Positions 33,214 through 48,660 of a stretch of 64,000 nucleotides of DNA are shown here, one piece after another (position 1 is the stretch's first letter; every line of letters starts with the position of its first letter). A model generated the notes under the pieces. It had not been told where the DNA came from, did not search any database, and saw nothing but the letters and a program-made list of their open reading frames with translations. Location: assembly GCF_907164915.1 (NCBI RefSeq), contig NC_061862.1, positions 91,343,995 through 91,407,994 on the forward strand, written 5' to 3'. The stretch is from Impatiens glandulifera (Eukaryota; Streptophyta; Magnoliopsida; Ericales; Balsaminaceae). The position numbers and the translations under genes were made by a program.

Positions 33214-36200
33214 CTAAGCTAATGGCTCGTAAGATTGAGTTGATGGCTCGTAGAGCTGAGATGAGGGCTCGTACAGTTGAGATGATGATGGCTCATTCTG
33301 CTGAGATGATGAGGGCACATGCTGCTGAGATGATGAGGGCTCATGCTGCTGAGATGATGAGGGCTCATGCTGCTGAGATGATGCTCTTGCTCTTGCGGTA
33401 GACGGTGCAGGCATCACTGCTTTGCATGTTGCTCTATTATGTCCTAGACCTCCACATGAACTGCATCGTCTCGGGACCTTACGGACCTCACCTTGGGATG
33501 TCCTACGTTTAGTTTGTGGCCGACCTTTCTTAACCTTCACAGGTGGTTTTAGACACACGCGTTGTTTGATAATATCGGGAAGATCCCAATTCTCTTCATC
33601 ACCAACCGGATAACATGTCTCCGCATATGCATTCAACCAAGATACAGTTGTATAATACCTATGAGAAGGAAAATAAAACGATTAAAAATAGGTTAAATAA
33701 ATAAGTTCAAAACGATTAAATACCTTGAGCATAAGTCGTAAGGAACCACATTCCTGTGACGGGCAGCAGCCAGTGCATGTGTACAAGGAAGACCGGAGAC
33801 TTCAAATACCCTACAAGTGCAGTCCTTGTCCTTCAAATTGACTTTATAATGTGCCTCATTATCATGCACATACAACTCAAATCGGTTAAGGGATGATACG
33901 GTATAGAATCTTGCTTTCTCAAAACCATCACATAATAACTTTTCATACGTTGGAGATAAAAATTCTTGGTGGTTGGACACTTTTTCTCTTCTATCATTAA
34001 ACCACCCTTGTAATGTTGTTCTTAAAAACTCAAGCATTGCTGAAATTGGATACTTTCTGGCTTCCCTGCACTGACTATTCAAACTCTCTGCATAATTGCT
34101 TGTGAGTTGATTGTATCGTTTACCGGGGAAATATGCTCTACTCCATCTTTGAAACCCAATCTCTTCCAAATAGGCAGCAATCCTATGATCTTTAACCCTG
34201 ATCTTGTCAAAAAACCGATTAAATTGGGGGATAGTGTACGCACGAGAAGCCAAATCAAACTCGACATGACAATTATCAGTTTTGAATTTGGCATTAATAT
34301 TCATCTTTATGTGATATGTGCACGCACCGTGGTCTGCTTCTGGAAAAACAGCACACAAGGCATTGGCTATACTTGGGTGTCTATCGGATACGAAGACGAG
34401 ATCATCAACTAATCCAATTGCTTCTCTAAGTTTTTGCATGAAATAAGTCCACGAGTTATTATTCTCTGAATCAACAACGCCAAATGCAACAGGATACAGT
34501 TGCTCATTGGCATCCAATGCAACAGCCACCAATAGTTGACCTCCCACCTTGTGCTTGAGAAAACTTGCATCAACACACAATACGGGACGACAGAAGGCTT
34601 TGAAACCCCTAATTGAGAGGCCTAGAGACATGAACATATATTTGAAGTGCCCGTGCTCGTCTGTCTGAATATCTGTTATGGTACCCGGATTATTCTTCTC
34701 CAACATGTATAGGTATGAAGGCAATTTTCCATAGGAATCCTCTACCGTTCCTCGCACCGCCGTTAAAGCCGTTTCCCTTGCCCTCCAAGCCTTATTATAA
34801 GTCAAAAACATCCCATAATCTGACTGCATGTCTTCAATTATTTTTTTAGGCAAGTGGTTATGGTGATGGTCCATGTACTTACCCTTCATGCACTGCCCAA
34901 TAACCCATGCCGGTGTTTGCATTTTTTTTTCCGGCCTCGACAAAACTGAGCATGAGTGTTGTCGATTGAATTTCCGAATCTCAAACATCTCGGAAAACTT
35001 ACCTTTCACAGCACGTAAGCTCCACTTGCATGTCTCATCCATACATTTCACAAACCAAAGATGTTTTCGAGACTTTTTCACTTTGAATTCAAAATGATAA
35101 GTCATCGCATATTTATATAGCGTCAGTTGAAGTTCTTTTTTAGTATCAAATAACGTACCGACTTCCAATACGGTTTCACTAGTTAACGCCAATGCAAATG
35201 AAGGGTCTGTCGGTGATACGTCTGTAGGGTCTGTCGATGGTGTACCCATTGACGCTCTTGCACTAGATGGTGTACCCATTGACGCTCTTGCACTAGATGG
35301 TGTACCCATTGACGCTCTTGCACTAGATGGTGTACCCATTGACGCTCTTGCACTAGATGGTGTACCCATTGCTCTTGCACTAGATGGTGTACCCATTGGT
35401 GTAGGTATTGACCGGTGCGGCGTGCGTGCAACTGCTGATGCAGGACTAGTAGTAGCTTGGAAATCACTAACCCGTTCATAATTAAAGTCAATAACGCGTT
35501 CATGATTAATCAGTTCATGATGAGCCCGTTCATCTTCTTCTCCTCCTCCTTCATTATCACTTTCAAATAAAATCTGTTGAGAAACAACTCGAGAAACTAC
35601 GCCGGGTATACTTTTTTGAGTAATGATTGGTAGTGTAGTATCTTGACTTGGGTACTTCTCTACTAATGAGACACAAAGTGGTGACGAAGACGACGAACTT
35701 CGACCCGATATCAACCGTGATAAATACATGCCCACATCTTTATCTCCCTCAATAACAACAGGGGGAAGTTTTGCAGAAGGATCATACATGACTTTAATCA
35801 CTAAATCATATGCAGACTTTTGCACGTTAATCGTCTCATAGATTGTATCAACTAATTGAGCAAATGTAGTACATTGAGGTATATCCATGGTTTTGCATGA
35901 TTGTGCAGAGAAAGACCTGGTACCATTGGCTGCAATTTGCCACTCTCCATTGTACACAACAAATACGTCAGCAAATACTTCAGCTGCAATTGAAAAAATT
36001 ATAGTATCAATCGAGAGACACCGTAACAATGAAATGCAAGTAATAGTTATAAATGGTCTGGGGTGCGTTACGCATCTGCGTAACGCAACTACGTGACGCA
36101 ACTGCGTTACGCAACTACGTGACGCAACTGCGTTACGCACCCGGTTTCCGCCGCGACGGTGGCATTCCACCTGCTCATTCCCTAATCACTACAGCCTAAC

Positions 36201-36265
36201 AACCAAAGCAATCCAAGCGATAAATGAAGAAGGAGAAGAATACCTGTAGCAGCAGAAAGAGACAT
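33214..36265 (-). CDS. MuDR-type MULE transposase (PB1, DNA-binding, DDE, SWIM, zinc knuckle)
   Basis: Predicted exons on the minus strand are 36265-36244, 35983-33724 and 33658-33214. The borders are GT..AG with phases that fit, giving 908 residues. The short first exon encodes MSLSAAT and begins at a good ATG; the long frame reaching 36170 is intron. A PB1-like N-terminus is at about 9-90. Five repeats of MGTPSSARAS lie near 200-260. A MuDR DNA-binding domain is at about 285-350. The transposase core has Asp479 (VLCVDASF) and Asp541 (FVSDRHPS), followed by HGACTYHI. The SWIM finger uses Cys729, Cys731, Cys741 and His743. A CX2CX4HX4C knuckle lies at 826-839, and a Ser/Gln/His/Glu/Pro-repeat tail ends the protein. 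It should bind the TIRs and catalyse cut-and-paste movement of the element. No break was seen. Confidence 0.88.
36062..36142. repeat. TGCGTNACGCA array in intron 1 of the MuDR transposase
   Basis: Alternating GCGTTACGCA, GCGTAACGCA and GTGACGCAACT units, each an odd palindrome around TGCGT-N-ACGCA. It lies inside the minus-strand intron 36243-35984. Confidence 0.88.
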
Positions 36266-36495
36266 GGTGAAGGAAGAGAGGATTCAGCCGTCGTCTTCGT
36301 CGGTCGGTGGTTGGGTTTTTTAGAGAGAAGGAGGAGAAGGGAAGTGAAGAAAGAGAAGAAGAAAGAAAGAATGAAAAGAACTGATATTTTTTTCCTTATA
36401 TAGTAAGGGCATTGTGGACTTTTCACAATGCCCTCAGGTGCGTCACGCAACGGGAGGGTGCGTGACGCAACGGGGGTATTTTCGGCAGAAAAATG

Positions 36496-36581
36496 TTTGG
36501 GGGTCACCAGCGCTATAAAAATCTTGGGCCCGCACCATCGGCTATTTGGCCCTATTTTGGGGTCATTTCCTCAAATTTCCC
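36496..36581 (-). repeat. Right TIR of the second MULE
   Basis: Reverse complement of 28237-28322. Just inside it (36430-36475), GGTGCGTCACGCAACGGG and GGGTGCGTGACGCAACGGG repeat the element's palindrome. The duplication ATTTAAATG follows. Confidence 0.93.
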
Positions 36582-36590
36582 ATTTAAATG

Positions 36591-37258
36591 GAATTTGAGA
36601 AATCGGAACGGTTTCGTCCACTACACATTAGTGACCCAACCCGTTTACCCTTTTATCTCCCCATAGGCAATAAAATCAAGAAATAGCCACCTGCCTTGTT
36701 TACCCTTTGCCATAGGCATTACGCAGAGGCCACAACCTCGCTCTTTCAACCCCTTCCTTCCTTCCTTCCTTCCTCATCATTCTTCTTCTCAATTTGATCT
36801 CTTCTGGTTGAAACGGAGTATTTATTCCCTTTTCAATTTGATCTCTTCCTCTAACGAATTACGTAACCTATCAATCCGATCTCAAGGAATCGGTTTTCGT
36901 TTTCTATTTCCAATCGTAATAACAAACGCTTGTCGTTTTCCATTCCATCGCTGCTAATTCAACGCGCATCTGTATGAGACGGCCGATTATACAAGTGTCG
37001 ATGAATAATTCTCCTTCTTGATGTCCTGGGAATTACAGTTGTTTTATTAAGATTGTAAATATAGTTTATTTGTTATTAGCTTGGATCATTTTCCATCTCT
37101 GCAACTTATCTACTTGATCCCTGTAGAGTTTTTTCTTCATTAGGCTGAGGGGTTGTTGAGTTTGGTGGGTTTTACTTTTATTCCAATAATTCCTGATCTA
37201 GGGGGAACTTAGTACGATAGCTTCTTAACGATAAAAGCTAAAAAAGAGATTCAAGATA
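36591..37258 (+). promoter_or_regulatory. Promoter and 5' leader of the casein kinase 1-like gene
   Basis: The MULE ends 668 bases before the kinase ATG. A CCTT microsatellite lies at 36747-36772 in a pyrimidine-rich stretch typical of a plant leader. GTAAAT-like and TTAG-like signals between 37040 and 37200 allow a leader intron. No TATA box is convincing. Confidence 0.4.
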
Positions 37259-42827
<5,569 letters not shown>

Positions 42828-43680
42828 TGAACAATCATTGCCCCACTTCAAAGGTATCACTATTTATGCAATATCTTTTTCTTTTTTGCAAGCCTTTCAT
42901 CTTTTATGTCCTCCTTTTACTCTTATTGCCTTCTTATCTTAATAAACACAAGTACAAAATATTTTTATGCCTATGTTTATCTAGGGTTATTTAAACAAAG
43001 AAGTGGTTATTTCCAAATAATTATTTTTTATGAAGGTTATTGAAAATTAGTAGCTTGGTTGATGTAGGGTTATCTGAAAAAAAAATTGTTTGATGAAATT
43101 TTTTTGGGGTTAACCTTTGTATTTATTATTTGAAAATGCTGTAAAAGTTTAAGTAAAGGGTATTTTAGTGATTTGAATTGTAATGGATTACAAGGCCCTA
43201 GGTTATATATACAATTACTTTTTTTTTTTTTTTTTTTTTTTATATATTGAGGATATTTTTGTTTATGTTTGAATAACCTTATTGATTGGTTAGTGGTTAA
43301 AATTAATCTCAGTTATATGTTGAAATGACCATTCTTTGTATTTTTTTTTTATATGCAGCACTTTCAAAGGCGGGGAATTTTTTTTATTTTTTATTTTTGT
43401 AATGAAGATGCAGGCTGCTTCCAAAGTATACTATCAGAGGAAGTTGCATGAACAAACCCTTAAGCTGAGAAATAATGCTTTTCTTGAAGTTTCTTGGGAT
43501 GGATCATCTTGCTACCACAAGCCTGGTTTGATTTACATGGAATTGAAATTGGTATGTTTGTTTGTTTTTTTGTATTCATTCAAGCTATATCTACTTTTCC
43601 TATTAACAAAATCAAGCCCATGTTTGTATTGATATATTTATACCTAGAAAAAAGTACCTTCCCAAATCTTTGGTCATGAA
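42828..43680 (+). other. 3' region of the kinase gene
   Basis: An AATAAA signal lies at 42941-42946, about 115 bases after the stop. A less AT-rich piece (43405-43555), bounded by an acceptor-like GATGCAG and a donor-like GGTATG, could be a distal 3' UTR exon. A MITE-like stretch (about 42980-43310) with a long T-run separates the two. Confidence 0.35.
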
Positions 43681-45995
43681 AAATTTGGGTGGAAATTGTA
43701 TAGTGACAGTCTTTTTTATTGAAAGTATTAAGCCATGCTAGAGGATTTAGGTTTACATTTTAGGTTTTGGTTTTCTTTGCACCTAATTTAGGTATGGCAA
43801 AATGGGGATGGAGAGTGGTCGCACTTATGAGTAACCGAGGATTCGGTTATATCAAGTCCATATATTCGATATGTTGGTTTGAGAAGTATTTAGATATCTA
43901 ATCTTTACATTTAATAATTCATATTTCACTATTTTAAATTAATTTTAAAACAACTAAATAAACAAAGTTAAGTACAAAAATACTATAATAATAACAATTT
44001 CAAATTATTTTTTTATTAAATAAAATATAGAAATTTAAGTTGGTATATTTGTCAAATTCTTTGTACGTAATTATTAACTGATATATTTTAAGTGTGAATC
44101 AAATTAGTTTAGCTATATATGTTAAAATTTTATATTGGGCCACAAATATATAGATTGTGTTTTTAGGCTTATTGTATTGATATAATCGGTTTAAACCATT
44201 TTAAAATCTTATTATCATGATTTTAATTGTGATTTTTTTATGATTTTAAAAAGTAATAAAACTAATATGAAATGAAATATACCGGGCAAGCCATATTAGG
44301 GCGGTTTATTGTAAGACTCTTTCATTTTAATTTTAGTGAAACATTTTTATATTTTAGGCGAGAACGATGATACTAGTCAAGGACAATTTGTTTACATTGA
44401 TTGTATATTAATAAATCATATATTATTGTTAATAATAAAATTATATAAAGTTAGTAAGTCCGGGATTGTTTGGATTGTACTCATTCATGTTATTTGAACA
44501 ATTAGGTGATTGTAAGGAGTAAATATTTTTTTGGTTAAAAAAATTAAGGTATTAATATATAATAATATGTTTTTTAAAATAAAGGATATTTTAATGTTTT
44601 GATTAAAAATTGAGTGATGTGATAAAAGAAGTAGTAAGTAAAATATGTCTGAGTTGAGTTATTTAAATAATCAAATTGAAATATGATTTAATAAAAATTA
44701 AATTTGAACTGTGATTTTGTTGTAACTTAAAATATTTTTTTGAGTGAGAATTAGATCATTTTAAAAAAGAGTAAGAATTTTAGTACGAAGATGAGTGTAT
44801 TAAAAATCTAATAAGATATATTTTTCAAATTTTAATTCCACTAATTGAATGAGACCTCATTCCTTACCAAAATAAAAATAAATCCTTACAATATTCCTTC
44901 AAATTTTTGTTACTCTTTTAAAAAAATATATCTTAAACTATCTTAGTTCTCTCAAATATTACACATAATTGACATGTGATTGATGATTTAATTCAACCAA
45001 ATGAGGATTAGCGTGTATAAATTGAACTATTTTGATGTTTTATATTGAAAAATAAGAATAAATATTGTATATATAACCAAAGAGTTTGTATACATAATTT
45101 CTTTTGGAATGTGCTAAATCTAACACTGAATACCTAATACAATTTTTTAAAAAATTAGGTGATAAAATTGTTTTAAAATGTACAAATTTTCCAAATTTTA
45201 TAATAGTTGGGCAGATATACCATTTGACAAAATGCATTTGTGGGTAGGATGTATCATCCGACATGTTACAAAAAAAAAACATGACAGTTGGGAATTGGGA
45301 TAGCTTTCTAAAGTAATTTTTTTTAAAAAAATGAATACTCTTGAATGCTGAAGAATTTAAGTAAATATTTAATTTTTTTAAGTATTTAATATATAAGTTC
45401 AAGCCTTTTGGTATCAGTTTTATCAAAGTGGCAAACAATTCTTAGAAAAATATCATTCGGCAAAAATTGTCATTACAAAATTTCATATTAAATAAAAAAA
45501 CTTTTCCTTTAATTATGATTAGGACGATAATTGTGATAAAATAATATATTTTTTAAAACATTTACAGATTCTAATGGTGTAAAGAAACTAAATGAAAGAC
45601 TGAAAATATATAATTTACTTTTAGGGGAAAGTTTTAGAATTTGTAACCAGTCTTCTAAGTTCCAAGTTACATACATTTGTACAGTTATTACACTTTTTTT
45701 CTTCTATCATTTTGTATATTGGTTATTTAGATAAGATATATAAATATAATTTAATATTAAAAATGATAAATTTACCATATTCATACAACATTATACAGAA
45801 AGAATAGTAATTATCATTTTAACACTTTGGTACCATCAAGCAAACTATTATGATCTTCGCAATAGTTTGTATTTTGTAAGAGTGTAAGATTATAAATGCA
45901 AAAACATTTAAAAAAAAAAAGTAAAAATAAAGATGAACCCTTTTTTTCCCTTCTTTTTTGCGGAAATAAACATTCTCCATTACCATTCTTCGTAT
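43681..45995. other. AT-rich intergenic DNA between the convergent kinase and VPS2 genes
   Basis: No coding signal. One copy of the small TTATTTGAA-edged MITE-like family lies at about 44465-44690 in reverse orientation. The stretch before 45995 presumably includes the 3' end of the VPS2 transcript. Confidence 0.45.
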
Positions 45996-47859
45996 TCATG
46001 GATTTCTCAGAGCTGCCAAACGCTCCTCTAGATCGTCAATGTTCGATCTGTATAGAAAGGAGTAATAATATTATGTGATTCAATTGAAGTTGGGGGCATA
46101 TCTTTGAGTGAGTCGTATTAGCTTTTTAAATTCAAACAATTTAAAAACCAACTATGACATCAATTTAACTTGTCAACCAAAAAAAAGATTAAGCAATTTA
46201 CTAACCTGGTGGTGCTAACATCCTCAGTCTTCTTCCCAGCTATTTTTCCTTTCGGAGCAGATGATAACTGCAAATAACCATAGTTAGATCCACAAATATT
46301 CGAGAAAAATATCCCATCACAGTGAAAATTATTATTATTTAACTTGATATTACCCACCTGTGAAGCAACATCAACACCAATTTCATCTAGCACCTGCAAA
46401 ATAAAGTTAAAATATTAAATGATAAGAACATTTGAACGACGACTTTGGTCAGGATTTCAAAACAAAGAAAAAACTTCAAAATAGTTCTAACCTGGTTTGT
46501 CAGCTCATCTGTTTCATCTTCCGCCTCATCGTTATCAAGAACATCATCTATGGCATCCGACATCATTTCTGTCTGCATTTTCCCAACACAGTGATGAAAA
46601 ACTGAATCTAAATGCAATTAACTGGCCTGTACTAGAATGAAAATCAAATAAACGTCAACTTACAGTCATATCCATTTGTGCAGATTGCTTCTGGAATTCC
46701 CTTATCGCTTTTGTCTGTTTAGCCGGTTCCATTTGCTGTAAAAAAAACAGATAATTTATTCGAATCATATTATTATGAAATGACATTTCAAAAGTTTACG
46801 AGTCCAGATTTTTACAACCTTGTTCATTGCTGCCATGGCTTTAGTGGCTCCTTTCATTCCAGCTGCAACTGATGATTGAGCTGACATTGCCTACAAAACA
46901 AATTAGGACAAAAGTTATCGAATAAAACCATTTAAATCAATTCATATAACCATAATAAAAATAAACAGTGGATAATAATAATTTACCTGTGTCTGAGTAG
47001 CTATACCTCTTACTTGAGCTCGACTACCTTGTAACTTTGCAATTTGTTGTCTAAGCCTGACTAATTGGCGTGCTAGAATTTTAGTTGCAGCCTGCGTGTT
47101 GAAGAAAGGTTATACAAGAAACTAACGCTATCTTTCAAAAGAAAGTTGTTGCCAATAGCCAAGATCCTGTGTAGGTAAAGCTTCAAAGAATGAATTACAT
47201 AAACCAGGAAACACTTTTGTTTCTGAATCTGGATCCAAATCTAGTAGAACAACCGTCAATGAATTTCTCAATATGTGTCATAAACGGGATCTATTTGAAA
47301 ACACTTTTGTATCTGAATCTGGATAAATTTTGACATAAATCAACAATGCAGACATGGGTTCTACCTCATTTCCTGTTTTTGCAGTTCTTTTGATCTCAGC
47401 AACGAGTTTCTTTTCCTGTCCCAATGGTAAAATAAGGTAGAGTTTAAAACAAGAATCACAAAACTAACAGAAATCATTTAGAGAAAAGATCACAACTTAC
47501 TTCCATTTGTAAAGCTGTAATTTCTTTCTCAATACCTGAAAATAAAGGAATCAGACATGAAGAAATTCTAGCTAATATTGGCTCATATCATGTTTAAGAT
47601 ACATTAAATTCTTTTAGAATCAATTCGTGATCAATTAATTGATGGTGATCATCAGTCTATTTTACCTCTGGTGGCATTCGCCATTTCTCTTTTACTCTCT
47701 CTAAGTGCCTCTGTGATCAAAACGTACCAAATCCCAATTAAACAACTATAGCAATGAGTAATAATCTGGATCAATTGATCGCGCAAGGATAATTCAATAA
47801 AGAAGAGGATCGAAGGCCGAACCTTTAGCAGAAGGTTTTTTGGCAAATATTTTCAGCAT
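45996..47859 (-). CDS. VPS2.2: ESCRT-III subunit, VPS2.2/CHMP2 type
   Basis: Eleven exons on the minus strand: 47859-47823, 47710-47666, 47535-47501, 47415-47365, 47091-46987, 46890-46819, 46735-46664, 46572-46492, 46393-46358, 46267-46206 and 46047-45996. All have GT..AG borders in phase, giving 215 residues. The Snf7/VPS2 fold is clear. A basic N-terminal helix begins FAKKPSAKEALRESKREM. The core carries LARQLVRLRQQI and the acidic stretch is LDNDEAEDETDEL. The C-terminal MIM1 motif (DDLEERLAALRNP) binds the MIT domain of the VPS4/SKD1 ATPase. ESCRT-III filaments drive vesicle budding into multivesicular endosomes. The wording TEMMSDAIDD..DNDEAEDET fits plant VPS2.2 better than VPS2.1. No defect is seen. 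Confidence 0.93.
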
Positions 47860-48360
47860 CTTGTCTTGGAGGAGGCTGATTCAAACCAGCTAATGCTTCG
47901 ACGGAAGAAAACACCCAGCCAGAATAGTAAAAGTTGAAGCTTCACTCCCTTGTTAACACTCGAATTAGTCCAATGCGCAGAAATGAAAACCCTAATTGTC
48001 GATCGTACCTTGTTAAGCAATGCAAAAAGAAGATCGATTCCTGAAATTCTTCAACGAGTATTTTGATCGAGAGAGAGAATTTCAGTTCCTCCTGCTGTGC
48101 TAGCTAGCTTTCAGGAGCGTAGAGAAAAATACGCGGATTCTACTACAAGTTGAGATTTGGGCCCTTCTAAGTTCTAACGGACATATCCAACGTCAACCTT
48201 CTCAAACTTTTTTTTTCTTTTTCTTTTGTCCGAGTATATTATTTAATTAGAAGGATTATAGGTAAGTGCTTTTTTTATATATATAAAATAAAATATTTTA
48301 ATTTAAAAGTAATTTTGCATAAATTATTTAATATATCTTGAGTCAATTAACAAGAAGACA
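47860..48360 (-). promoter_or_regulatory. Leader and promoter region of the VPS2 gene
   Basis: Less AT-rich for about 250 bases upstream of the ATG, as expected for a leader. A leader intron is possible (a GGTACGATCG donor-like site near 48000 on the minus strand). No definite TATA box. The MULE-like short element begins at 48361. Confidence 0.35.
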
Positions 48361-48660
48361 CGGGAAATTTTTGATGAAAATTCCTTAATAAAGTTTTTAT
48401 TTGGGGAAATGAGCAGTGTTCAATAAAACTTGTAGAAATGACCACTTCTCCTGTGTTATAACGAAGATGTTGCATTGTGTGACGCGACGGAACTCTAATT
48501 CGTCGCGATGACGGTCGCGTCTCACGACGGCACACTCGACGAATTGGAGTTCCGTCGCGTATGGCGCGACGGAGGTATTTTCGTCTGAAAACTAGAAAAT
48601 GGTCATTTGCGCAATTTTTATTATGCGTTGATCATTAGGGTCACCTCATCAAATTTCCCG
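48361..48660. mobile_element. Short MULE-like nonautonomous element with CGCGACGG inverted repeats
   Basis: The outer ends CGGGAAATTT (48361) and AAATTTCCCG (48651-48660) resemble the TIR start of the second MULE (GGGAAATTTGAGG). The interior holds an inverted pair: CGCGACGGAACTC on the left and GAGTTCCGTCGCG on the right, around GACGGTCGCGTCTCACGACGG. No 9-bp duplication matches. It may be an old relative or MITE of that family. Confidence 0.5.

Larger units (their letters stand above)
28237..36581. mobile_element. Intact-looking Mutator-like element with ULP protease and MuDR transposase genes
   Basis: The element is 8345 bp with 86-bp TIRs that I read as identical and an exact 9-bp duplication. 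A plus-strand ULP/C48 protease gene (29661-32656) and a minus-strand MuDR-type transposase gene (36265-33214) converge, and both splice into unbroken frames. This layout is known from Kaonashi-type MULEs, which carry ULP-like genes. Five clusters of TGCGTCA-type repeats lie in leaders, introns and the 3' flank. Identical ends, an exact duplication and two open genes point to recent movement and perhaps present activity. Confidence 0.93.

Noticed and set aside
35984..36170. N-terminal start of the MuDR transposase at 36170
   Set aside because: This stretch translates the TGCGTNACGCA array; a short exon at 36244-36265 splices in phase to 35983.
45040..45438. 132-codon minus-strand frame
   Set aside because: AT-rich composition, no motif, no splice or promoter context; a chance frame.
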